Shown here: piece by piece, positions 16,074 through 23,437 of the stretch
How positions within the stretch are numbered: the stretch's first letter is position 1
Layout of the letters: the number at the start of each line of letters is the position of its first letter
DNA from: Candidatus Caenarcanales bacterium
Lineage (GTDB): Bacteria > Cyanobacteriota > Vampirovibrionia > LMEP-6097
DNA: 37,567 nucleotides
Direction of reading: 5' to 3'
NCBI GenBank assembly: GCA_947459525.1
Contig: CANHDW010000009.1
Location: 1-37,567, forward strand
Made by a program: the position numbers and the translations under genes
The notes under the pieces: generated by a model
Told to the model about the DNA's origin: nothing
The model's input: only the letters and a program-made list of their open reading frames with translations
Databases searched by the model: none

Positions 16074-16526
16074 TTGAGCGACTTTAAAAAATACAGTTTA
16101 ATCTCTCTCTATGCATTTCTAGTATTTGCTTTACAAATATCTTTTTTTTCTAGATTTACGAATATAGACCTTAACTTCATCCTAGTAAATATCGCTGTCT
16201 TCTCGGCTTTATTTAATTTAAAAGAAAATTTAGTATTCCTGTCTACAGCAACTATATTATTACAAGCTTTTACTTTTGATAAACAGTTTATCTGGTTTCT
16301 GCCATTACTGTCTGTTCTACTAAAGCTTTTCTACACTAAAGAACTCAAAGATCCACTCTGGCTTTGTGTTTTTTATTCAGTATTGCTTAGTGCTATCTAC
16401 TGTTTTATAAACCAAGATACTTACAGCTATTTTCATAAAATATTACTGAGCCTGCCTTTTAATGCACTATTCGCTGTAATATTATATTTTCTTTTTAAAT
16501 CTCTGATTAGCACTAAGGATAAATAA
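16074..16526 (+). CDS. MreD-like membrane protein
   Basis: A 150-aa hydrophobic protein with about five membrane helices. The N-terminal pattern FALQISFFSRFTNIDLNFILVNIAVFSALF matches the start of MreD ('...lQ.s.......g..P.ll.l...y.al'). MreD belongs to the rod-shape (elongasome) complex. MreB and MreC are not in the window, so the assignment is tentative. The start is TTG, 2 bp after the previous stop with no Shine-Dalgarno site, consistent with termination-reinitiation. The next gene starts 3 bp after its stop. Confidence 0.55.
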   Translation: MSDFKKYSLISLYAFLVFALQISFFSRFTNIDLNFILVNIAVFSALFNLKENLVFLSTATILLQAFTFDKQFIWFLPLLSVLLKLFYTKELKDPLWLCVFYSVLLSAIYCFINQDTYSYFHKILLSLPFNALFAVILYFLFKSLISTKDK

Positions 16527-16529
16527 TTT

Positions 16530-17519
16530 ATGTCTTTAGAGACTATTATTAAAAAATATGGAGCAGAAAATATATCTTTTGCTTTACTGAAAAGGGCTTC
16601 TACTAAAGAGAATGACGGAAACATAGAGAATGGACTTGTACAAAGGTCCCTAGAATTCGAAAATATACTTGAACATAACCTAGACAGCTACTTTCATCCA
16701 GCTAGTCTTTTAAAATTATTCATAAGCCTGATGGCAAGTGAGCTTTTGCTGCAAAATAATCAATTAGAAGTCAGAAAAACTGAGTATGAAAAAAATGAAT
16801 TAAGCAAGGCTATTCACGAAAGCATCTCTGCATCAGATAACGATGCTCTCGCCTTCCTTGTCGACTATTTAGCAGCTTATCCGTGGGATTATAATCTCAT
16901 TAATATAGAAAATACCCTGAAATTCACTCCAGATAAACAGTCCCAAGATATTTTAAATGACATACTTAATAGCCGCCTTGAAATTAATAAATTCTTTTTG
17001 GAGAAAGGTTTTTCAAAAAAAATAAACCTTGTTAATAAATGCTTTGGTTTTGATTACTATGGCAAAGAAAGACAGATCTATGAAGCTCTAGAACACAATC
17101 AGATCAATAATCGAGATCTAATAAAATTGCTAATCCTTATAGAAAAAGACTTCCCTCTTATTCTTAATTCCATGAAGCGAACGCTTGAAAATAGTGAAGA
17201 TCATGAAAGTGCAGAAATTGGAGTTCCGCTACACGCCTATGATATCCCTAGTGGCATAATCAACACAGAAGATTATCAAGTTCAAGCCTTCTCTGCAAAA
17301 GTGCTTGCTGAGGAATTTAAAGTAAAAAGCATTTATTCTAAAGCTGGCTGGAATTCTAAAGTTAGACATGATGCTGTGTTATTCAGCATAGAGAAAAACG
17401 TAGAAAATGGCGCTGTGCAGCAGTCTCAGTATATTTTAACTGTACTAACTAAGAACCTCAGCCATGACGAAGAGATTTTACAGGAAATCGCACGAGAAGT
17501 AATCTTGACCTTAAATTAG
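16530..17519 (+). CDS. Class A beta-lactamase-like / penicillin-recognising serine hydrolase
   Basis: A 329-aa protein of the serine beta-lactamase/DD-peptidase fold. Motifs: FHPASLLKL with the SxxK pair Ser59-Lys62, SASDNDA giving SDN at 102-104, and YSKAGW at 270-274 as the KTG box with Thr replaced by Ala. No signal peptide or lipobox is visible, which is odd for an enzyme acting on peptidoglycan or beta-lactams. It may be cytoplasmic, or the true export signal is lost. Three in-frame stretches match repeat family A: residues 27-40 (ENDGNIENGLVQRS), 222-237 (SEDHESAEIGVPLHAY) and 288-300 (EKNVENGAVQQSQ). It is last in the run of tightly spaced plus-strand genes and converges on dcd. Confidence 0.72.
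   Translation: MSLETIIKKYGAENISFALLKRASTKENDGNIENGLVQRSLEFENILEHNLDSYFHPASLLKLFISLMASELLLQNNQLEVRKTEYEKNELSKAIHESISASDNDALAFLVDYLAAYPWDYNLINIENTLKFTPDKQSQDILNDILNSRLEINKFFLEKGFSKKINLVNKCFGFDYYGKERQIYEALEHNQINNRDLIKLLILIEKDFPLILNSMKRTLENSEDHESAEIGVPLHAYDIPSGIINTEDYQVQAFSAKVLAEEFKVKSIYSKAGWNSKVRHDAVLFSIEKNVENGAVQQSQYILTVLTKNLSHDEEILQEIAREVILTLN
16608..16649 (+). repeat. Repeat family A variant copy in the hydrolase, N-terminal
   Basis: Encodes ENDGNIENGLVQRS. It aligns codon by codon with the intergenic copy at 2520 (ESDKNAENGVL, stop, QS). The DNA identity is moderate, so this is a diverged member. Confidence 0.5.
17199..17240 (+). repeat. Repeat family A copy in the hydrolase with a 9-bp deletion
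   Basis: Same 5' GATCATGAA and 3' GCAGAAATTGGAGTTCCGCT as the copy at 14489, but 9 bp are missing from the middle, so the frame is kept. Encodes DHESAEIGVPLHAY. Confidence 0.85.
17391..17429 (+). repeat. Repeat family A variant copy in the hydrolase, C-terminal
   Basis: GAGAAAAACGTAGAAAATGG followed by GCAGCAGTCT-type sequence matches the intergenic copy at 2520 better than the gene's other copies. Encodes EKNVENGAVQQSQ. Confidence 0.6.
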
Positions 17520-17535
17520 GACTCTTCTGAATTCA

Positions 17536-18144
17536 TCACCCTGCAACAGCTTCATCCAAAGCACTCTGCTTAGCACCGGTCTGCCCTTGATAATTACTCT
17601 TTGAATTCTTTTTTTTACCGTAAGGATGAGTAACTGGTAAGTTACGCATAAATATCATCTGGGCTATAGGCTTGCCCGCTATAAGCTTCAAAGGCGCCTT
17701 TCCTTGATTAGTTAACTCAACTACCCCTTCACCCTCAAAACCACTGTCAAAAAGCCCAGCAGACTCCACATAGAGCCCTAAACGCGCCCATGAACTTTTC
17801 CCCTGAAGATAACCATGTATAGTATTCGGAAAATAAAAATATTCTCTAGTAGTGCCTAAGACGAAATCACCGGGTGCAAGAATCATTTCATCAGCATCAA
17901 ACTCTTCAAAGCTTCCATCTGAACGCTGCTTTGCAAAGTGCTTACCGATATGCACATCTAGGCTATTAGGCTGTATCGCCTTCTCTTCTAAATTATCTAC
18001 TCTCAGGAAACCTAATGCTAGATAGAGTCTCATCTGCCAGTCTACTAAATTCCCTGGACTAAGAAACACTAAATATAAGCCAAAAAGTATTATTGGACTA
18101 ATTAATAAAGAGATGTAAAGAAGTATCAAAGGATATATACTCAT
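17536..18144 (-). CDS. dcd: dCTP deaminase with N-terminal membrane anchor
   Basis: Deaminates dCTP to dUTP (some relatives go on to dUMP). Seen: IQPNSLDVHIG (residues 57-67), LAPGDFVLGTTREYFYFP, GKSSWARLGL with the active-site Ser and Arg, GLFDSGFEGEGVVELTN with the catalytic Glu, and YQGQTGAKQS near the C-terminus. The unusual part is residues 1-31, a strongly hydrophobic helix (YPLILLYISLLISPIILFG) ahead of the deaminase domain, which begins at about LVDWQMRLYL. The ATG at 18144 lies 4 bp after pilT and has AAGG about 9 nt upstream. An internal GTG (about residue 26) would give a nearly normal enzyme but lacks a ribosome site. Last gene of the pheT-pilT operon. Confidence 0.88.
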   Translation of the reverse strand: MSIYPLILLYISLLISPIILFGLYLVFLSPGNLVDWQMRLYLALGFLRVDNLEEKAIQPNSLDVHIGKHFAKQRSDGSFEEFDADEMILAPGDFVLGTTREYFYFPNTIHGYLQGKSSWARLGLYVESAGLFDSGFEGEGVVELTNQGKAPLKLIAGKPIAQMIFMRNLPVTHPYGKKKNSKSNYQGQTGAKQSALDEAVAG

Positions 18145-18148
18145 AAAA

Positions 18149-19213
18149 TTACGCCTTAAGTGCCGCTCCCACTAAATTTTTCAATTCATCTACCTTAGAG
18201 CTTCTTGACATAGCATCTTCTAGGCTGATGACCTCACGGTTATAAAGTTCTGCTAGAGCAGATTCCAGAGTCTGCATACCGATATTCTTACCAGTCTGAA
18301 TCGCTGAATAGATCTGCGAAGTTTTAGATTCTCTAATTAAATTAGACACACCAGGTGTAACTAACATCGCCTCCATAGCGACTACCCTTCCTTGACCATC
18401 ACGTCTAGCAAGCAGGGTTTGGCTGAGTACAGCTTTCAATGAATGACTAAGCTGGGTTCTCACCTGTGCCTGCTGCTCAGCTGGAAACACATCTATAAGC
18501 CTATCTATAGTACCTGCTGCTGATGAAGTGTGCAGTGTAGCGAAAACTAAATGCCCTGTTTCAGCAGCACGCACTGCAAGTGAAATAGTCTCTAAATCAC
18601 GCATCTCACCAATTAAAATAACGTCTGGATCTTCTCTCAAAGCTGCTCTAAGAGCATTAGAGAAAGAATGCGTATGATTACCTATCTCACGCTGATTAAT
18701 AATACTCTGCTTAGAAGTGTGAATATACTCTATCGGATCTTCGATGGTAAGTATATGTTCAGCACGATTAGTATTAATCCAGTCCACCATCGCTGCTAAG
18801 GTAGTGGATTTACCAGAACCAGTAGGACCAGTAACCAAGACCAGACCACGAGGTAGCATGACTAATTTTTTTACTATCTCGGGTAATCCAAGCTCTTCAA
18901 TAGATGGTATTTGATAGCTAATCATCCTCAAAGCCACACTGTAACCGAGCCTATCTTTAAAAACATTGATTCTAAAACGACCCACACCTTCTATACCATA
19001 AGCACAGTCGACTTCCCACTCATTTTCTAAAACCTTTAACTGATCCAAAGAAAGAAAACCATCACAGATACTCTTAATCTGCTCACTAGTCAGCTTCTGC
19101 ATCTCAGTTCTTCTGAGGACACCATTAATTCTAAGTATAGGTGGCTCTTGTGGAGTAAGATGTAAGTCACTTGCCTTCGCTTTCTTTACTAGATCTAATA
19201 ATTTATTAATCAT
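18149..19213 (-). CDS. pilT: Type IV pilus retraction ATPase PilT
   Basis: A hexameric cytoplasmic ATPase that depolymerises type IV pili for twitching motility and DNA uptake. The 354-aa product has the GspE/PilT features: DLHLTPQEPPILRINGVLRR near the N-terminus, Walker A VTGPTGSGKSTTLAAM (about 122-137), an Asp box (ILTIEDPIEYIH), Walker B EDPDVILIGEMRD and the His box FATLHTSSAAGTIDRLIDVFP. The C-terminal motif of PilT (AIRNLIRE) appears as GVSNLIRESKTSQI. AAAGG lies 6 nt before the ATG. It sits 15 bp after the roadblock-like membrane gene, which suggests that protein controls or anchors pilus function. Confidence 0.95.
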   Translation of the reverse strand: MINKLLDLVKKAKASDLHLTPQEPPILRINGVLRRTEMQKLTSEQIKSICDGFLSLDQLKVLENEWEVDCAYGIEGVGRFRINVFKDRLGYSVALRMISYQIPSIEELGLPEIVKKLVMLPRGLVLVTGPTGSGKSTTLAAMVDWINTNRAEHILTIEDPIEYIHTSKQSIINQREIGNHTHSFSNALRAALREDPDVILIGEMRDLETISLAVRAAETGHLVFATLHTSSAAGTIDRLIDVFPAEQQAQVRTQLSHSLKAVLSQTLLARRDGQGRVVAMEAMLVTPGVSNLIRESKTSQIYSAIQTGKNIGMQTLESALAELYNREVISLEDAMSRSSKVDELKNLVGAALKA

Positions 19214-19228
19214 AGAGTACCTTTCATC

Positions 19229-20239
19229 TTAGCCTAAATGCTTAAACACCTTATATGCAGTATCTAAAAGTGGTGCATAATCTTTAGCTCTAGATTTTAA
19301 AAGTAAATAATTACCCTTAAACTCAGCGATTAAATACCAGACCGCTCCGCTACTAATTAATGCCTGACAGACCTTCCCTGTGCCAATAGCTTGTGATGCT
19401 TGGCTAGAATTTTTAAATACCGAGATAAGCTCATCTTTATTACTCTCATCCCAGAAAAAAACAGATTTCTCTAATGAGGTGAAATTATCATCCAAGCACA
19501 ATGCTGCCGTAATATCTTTATTAATATATTTAAGTAAAGTCTCTTCTAAATTAGAAAGCTTAACATTAGTATTACTGTAAGTCTTCTGTGAAAACTGTTC
19601 TAAATAAACATCGAAAATTTCACTAACTTCGTCTTTAAGCTCATTTGCCATTCTGCGAGACTTTAAAGCCTGCTGCTTATTTTTAATCTGTTCTTCTGGA
19701 ACTTCTGCAATTAAATTAGAGAAATCAGCTTTTTTAAAACTATTTACGGTAGTTTCCGAATCATCGAAAATAGTCTTCCAATGAAGTCTTTCTTTGAAAT
19801 AAATCATCCCGAATACTAAAAGATTTATGAGAAGTAACACATAGGCATTCACTAAAACCGCTGAAGGAGACTGCCCTCCACTATTATCAGCAGCTACTTG
19901 GTTTACTAAAGGCTCTTTAAATATAAAGGCTGGGTTTCCCTCTCCGAGTGGCACGAAAACTAAAAGTAAAAAGAAAACGGCTATGATGACTAAAAACTCT
20001 GCTGAGAGCTTTATTACCTTTTTATTATCTACCGATGGAAACATAAAGCTAATGCTTAAAAAAGCGAAAGCTAATTCCCCCATTAAAAGATTTAGTATAG
20101 AGATCTCTGTCACCAAGCTGCTAAAAGCTGAGAGATATGAAAGCACTGTCATTAGAATTAAGACAGCCACAACTAATGAGACTATGCGCCTACGCATTAA
20201 TCCTCTTAAAACTGAATTTAAATCAAACCCTGAAAGCAA
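19229..20239 (-). CDS. Membrane protein with C-terminal roadblock/LC7-like domain
   Basis: A 336-aa protein. Four membrane helices lie within residues about 18-160 (SLVVAVLILMTVLSYLSAF, ELAFAFLSISFMF, FLVIIAVFFLLLVFVPL, AYVLLLINLLVFGMIYF). A charged helical linker follows (about 180-225). A C-terminal domain of about 95 residues (ITAALCLDDNFTSLEKSVFF ... KSRAKDYAPLLDTAYKVFKHL) has the strand/helix pattern of roadblock/LC7 (MglB-like) proteins. That similarity is by pattern only. Such domains regulate small GTPases and polarity, and MglB relatives set pilus pole switching. It overlaps the end of pheT by 17 bp and is directly upstream of pilT. Confidence 0.6.
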   Translation of the reverse strand: MLSGFDLNSVLRGLMRRRIVSLVVAVLILMTVLSYLSAFSSLVTEISILNLLMGELAFAFLSISFMFPSVDNKKVIKLSAEFLVIIAVFFLLLVFVPLGEGNPAFIFKEPLVNQVAADNSGGQSPSAVLVNAYVLLLINLLVFGMIYFKERLHWKTIFDDSETTVNSFKKADFSNLIAEVPEEQIKNKQQALKSRRMANELKDEVSEIFDVYLEQFSQKTYSNTNVKLSNLEETLLKYINKDITAALCLDDNFTSLEKSVFFWDESNKDELISVFKNSSQASQAIGTGKVCQALISSGAVWYLIAEFKGNYLLLKSRAKDYAPLLDTAYKVFKHLG

Positions 20240-22982
20240 CTGATAATTCCCTTATTAAAAACTCTTTTAGCTTTACGACCTCAGCATCTATCTGTTCTCT
20301 AGAATACTCTTGCTCAGAATGCCATCTAAGCCTTAAAGTAAAACTACTCTGATAAAGATCTAATAATTTAATATCCTGAAGATCTTTAGATTTAAATTGC
20401 TTAATACCATTCACGATCTCAGCATAAGTGTGCCCCGAAGCAGCATCTACAGTAATATCCCTTTCTACTGGAGGGTTTTTAATAATCTTAGCGAATTTAC
20501 TTTTCAGCTTACGTGGCAGCTCAAGCTCAATAAAATAGAGCTTCTCTGGCAGTTCTAGCTCATCTACTTTCTGTGGATGAATCTTAGCGATATAGCCTAT
20601 CTCTTTACCCTGATATATGACCTTAGCAGCGATACCAGGATGCATTAAATCAGTTAAAATACTTTCTGGATCTGAGTTAAGAGGTGTTTTTTTAATAGTA
20701 GATTCTGCATCTAAAGTCGTGAAACTCACATTCTGATACAGTCTTTCAATAATTGATTTAAATTCATAGAAATCCTTCTCTCGATGTAAGGGTTTCTGCT
20801 CATCAGTCCATGATTTCTCTAGCTTCGCCATTACTATAGCGACTTTCTCTACTTCCACGGTGTCGCTTAAATCGTATTTATGGCTCGGCTCGACTTCTAC
20901 GTTTTTGTCACGCTTGTAAGAAATAAGAGAGTCAAAAAACTCAATAACAACAGGACCTCCGACTTCTGCGTTTTTGTCACGCTTATAAGAGTAAGTTTTA
21001 CCAAATTCGAACAGCTTAATATCGGTAGTTCTGTCGTTAGCATAATTTTTAGAAACAGCCTTTATTAAAGATGGTAATAAAGAAGTCCTTAACACGGAAT
21101 AATCTTTAGATAATGGATTTAACATCTTAATCGCTGACTCAGAGACGGATGTATCGCTAACTAGGCTGCTTAAAATCACTTGGTTAAAGCCTTCTGCTAT
21201 TAATAAATTCTCTAATTCATCTTTAGCCAAATTTGGGACTTGTCTTGCATCATGCTCCGCATCGCTGGGAATTCGGCCAGAGGATATAACATGCTGATGT
21301 GGATGTACCGCTCCACGGAGATTCGTTAGTTTTAGTTTTTTTGCAGCAGGCTTAGCTGAAGTTGAACTTGTACGAGTCTCTTCTTTCGCTTCGAAACTAG
21401 CTTGCATAGGCGGTAACTGAGCTGGAATATTATCATAGCCATAGATTCTGACTATCTCTTCGATAAGATCTATTTCACGCTGTATATCTTTAGTTCTAAA
21501 GCTTGGTACGGAGAAGGTATATGATAATTCTGTTTCACCCACATAGCTAATACCCAAAGGAGCTAAAAGCTTTTGCACCTCTATAAGTGAAAGATCTATT
21601 CCGATAAATCTCTTTATCTGAGATAATCTTAGCGAAACTTCTTTAATCTCTAAAGCCTCATCTCCAGCTTTAGCTAAGTTACCTAAAATAGTAAGCTTGC
21701 TATCTTCGGCATTAGTGGCATCAGTAGCTAAATTACTTAAAAGATCAAGCGACATTAATATCGCATTTAGAGTATTAAGTTTATCGACACCTCTCTCGAA
21801 GCGTTTCTTAGCTTCACTATCTATACCAGCAGCTCTAGCACTGCGTCTTACTGTCGCTGGATAAAATACAGCTGACTCGATAACTATATTATTTGTGGCA
21901 GCAGTAATCTGTGAATCAAAACCACCCATTACCCCAGCGATAGCCACTGGACCAGACTCATCAGCGATAACTAAATTAATTTCACTTAATTCATAAGTCT
22001 CACCATCTAAGGCTTTCATGCTCTCACCTAAATTCGCTCTGCGGGAAATCAGTTTAGAACCTTTTAATTTATCTTTATCGTAAAAGTGCAGCGGCTGACC
22101 TAAAGTTAACTGAACATAATTACTTATATCCACCAAATTATTAATCGATTTCATGCCCATCGCATTTAATCTATCTTTTAGCCACTGCGGGGAATCCTTC
22201 ACTTTAAGTCCTGAAACATTTAAAGTATAAAAAAGTAAAGTATCTTTATTATCAGTTATCTCTGGCTCTATAAAAGCAGTATTTTCACTAGCATAAGCCT
22301 GAATCCCTTTATTAGTAAGCTGTTTTAATGGGCGCTGTAACAGAGCAGATATCTCTCTTGCTTGCCCTTGTACAGAAAGCGCATCACCACGATTACTTCT
22401 AGCTCCTATATCTAAAACAGTATCTTCTTCTATGCCTAAAACCTTTCTGACGGTAGTTCCTAAAGGAATATCTAAAGCTTTATTCTCTATATCTGCTCTA
22501 TTCGGATCGAAAAATAAATATATGCCATCACCCTGCTTCGCTTTAATTTTCTCTACTTCATCTTCACTAAACCCTAGTTCCTCTACACCACAGAGCATCC
22601 CGAAGCTTTCTACATCACGAATTTTACTAGGCTTAATTTCAATAAAATCACCTTTAACGCTTTTTAACTTCGCACCGATAGTCGCTACTGGTACTTTCTG
22701 CCCAACAGCTATATTTTTTGCTCCGCAGACTATTTGTTGAATATTTTTAGTACCATCAGCATTTAAGCCGACAGCCGTTTTAGTAACCTGTAATTTATCA
22801 GCATTCGGATGGGGCGCTATCTCTAGAATCTCACCTAAAACTATACGCTCATCTATAGAATCATTAAAAGCCTCATAGTCCTCGACCTCAAAGGCTCTCA
22901 TAGTTAATTCATGCACCAGATCTTGCAGTGGTACATCTTTAATATCAACGAACTCATTTAAGCAGTTTAAAGATACTTTCAT
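20223..22982 (-). CDS. pheT: Phenylalanyl-tRNA synthetase beta subunit with insertions
   Basis: Beta chain of the alpha2-beta2 enzyme that charges tRNA-Phe. Domain order is intact. The N-terminal tRNA-binding OB domain (about 40-180) has ILEIAPHPNADKLQVTKTAV. The B3/4 editing domain has NNLVDISNYVQLTLGQPLH and VIADESGPVAIAGVMGG. The B5 domain is near 470-530. The catalytic-like core and the C-terminal FDX-ACB domain (NPPVERDITVDA ... LRLRWHSEQEYSREQID) follow. At 919 aa it exceeds the usual ~800. Extra segments are a Thr/Ser/Lys-rich stretch plus repeat B at about 535-580 and two repeat-A copies at about 664-677 and 687-700. PheS is not in the window. It starts an operon with the roadblock-like protein, pilT and dcd. 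Confidence 0.95.
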   Translation of the reverse strand: MKVSLNCLNEFVDIKDVPLQDLVHELTMRAFEVEDYEAFNDSIDERIVLGEILEIAPHPNADKLQVTKTAVGLNADGTKNIQQIVCGAKNIAVGQKVPVATIGAKLKSVKGDFIEIKPSKIRDVESFGMLCGVEELGFSEDEVEKIKAKQGDGIYLFFDPNRADIENKALDIPLGTTVRKVLGIEEDTVLDIGARSNRGDALSVQGQAREISALLQRPLKQLTNKGIQAYASENTAFIEPEITDNKDTLLFYTLNVSGLKVKDSPQWLKDRLNAMGMKSINNLVDISNYVQLTLGQPLHFYDKDKLKGSKLISRRANLGESMKALDGETYELSEINLVIADESGPVAIAGVMGGFDSQITAATNNIVIESAVFYPATVRRSARAAGIDSEAKKRFERGVDKLNTLNAILMSLDLLSNLATDATNAEDSKLTILGNLAKAGDEALEIKEVSLRLSQIKRFIGIDLSLIEVQKLLAPLGISYVGETELSYTFSVPSFRTKDIQREIDLIEEIVRIYGYDNIPAQLPPMQASFEAKEETRTSSTSAKPAAKKLKLTNLRGAVHPHQHVISSGRIPSDAEHDARQVPNLAKDELENLLIAEGFNQVILSSLVSDTSVSESAIKMLNPLSKDYSVLRTSLLPSLIKAVSKNYANDRTTDIKLFEFGKTYSYKRDKNAEVGGPVVIEFFDSLISYKRDKNVEVEPSHKYDLSDTVEVEKVAIVMAKLEKSWTDEQKPLHREKDFYEFKSIIERLYQNVSFTTLDAESTIKKTPLNSDPESILTDLMHPGIAAKVIYQGKEIGYIAKIHPQKVDELELPEKLYFIELELPRKLKSKFAKIIKNPPVERDITVDAASGHTYAEIVNGIKQFKSKDLQDIKLLDLYQSSFTLRLRWHSEQEYSREQIDAEVVKLKEFLIRELSVAFRV
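20881..20920 (-). repeat. Repeat family A copy 2 in pheT
   Basis: On the coding strand CTTACAAGCGTGACAAAAAC leads into GTAGAAGTCGAG, encoding YKRDKNVEVEPSH. It differs from the neighbouring copy at 20951 by only a few bases in the first 33. Confidence 0.75.
20951..20990 (-). repeat. Repeat family A copy 1 in pheT
   Basis: The coding strand reads CTTATAAGCGTGACAAAAAC then GCAGAAGTCGGAGGTCC, giving YKRDKNAEVGGP. Its core matches the GACAAAAACGCAGAA of the copy at 2520. The two pheT copies are 70 bp apart and in the same frame. Confidence 0.75.
21251..21326 (-). repeat. Repeat family B copy inside pheT
   Basis: On the coding strand it begins ACGAATCTCCGTGGAGCGG and ends GCGATGCGGAGCATG. It matches the insert at 3075-3129 at both ends and in the central TCTGGCCGA block. 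It is about 20 bp longer, the extra lying in a His-rich part (HPHQH). Encodes TNLRGAVHPHQHVISSGRIP. Lies next to a Thr/Ser/Lys-rich linker. Confidence 0.5.
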
Positions 22983-23003
22983 GCAAGTTACAATATTAGC
23001 AAT

Positions 23004-23360
23004 ATGACGTTTATGAAGAAATCATTTTCATCTTTTTTGGTTCTAATTAGCTTAATTAGCTACCCTTTAAACTCCTCGGCCGCAAATAGCCCAGCAGAGC
23101 CACATGAATCTCTAGAATGGTTTGAGCTGATGCAAGACTGGCTAGATAATAAAATCGATGAAACTACTATAGAACTTCATGAAGAAATGGATAAAACTTT
23201 AGAAACAGCTGAAAAAACTAAAAAAGAAGTCCGCAAGGATATAGAAAAAACTAAAAAGAAGAATCAAGAAAAAAGGGCTGAGCTGCAAAAGAAAAAAGAA
23301 GCTCATAAAGAAAAACTGAAAAAAGAACTGGATGCTGGCAAAGAGCTTGGCGGTGAGTAA
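23004..23360 (+). CDS. Small exported Lys/Glu-rich coiled-coil protein
   Basis: A 118-aa protein, or 115 aa from the ATG at 23013, which gives a more typical signal peptide (MKKSFSSFLVLISLISYPLN). The cut is predicted near SSAANS. The mature part is one long charged helix, with KTKKEVRKDIEKTKKKNQEK and similar heptads from about 55 to 115. I recognise no family. It is divergent from pheT with only 21 bp between start codons, so the promoters must overlap the coding ends. The neighbour downstream is the restriction-modification pair, but no functional link is visible. Confidence 0.6.
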   Translation: MTFMKKSFSSFLVLISLISYPLNSSAANSPAEPHESLEWFELMQDWLDNKIDETTIELHEEMDKTLETAEKTKKEVRKDIEKTKKKNQEKRAELQKKKEAHKEKLKKELDAGKELGGE

Positions 23361-23437
23361 GACTGGGAAAGTAACTACAAAATATCTGTTATGATAAATT
23401 AAAAGTTAAAATAAATACCGAACTAAAAAGGTGAAGA

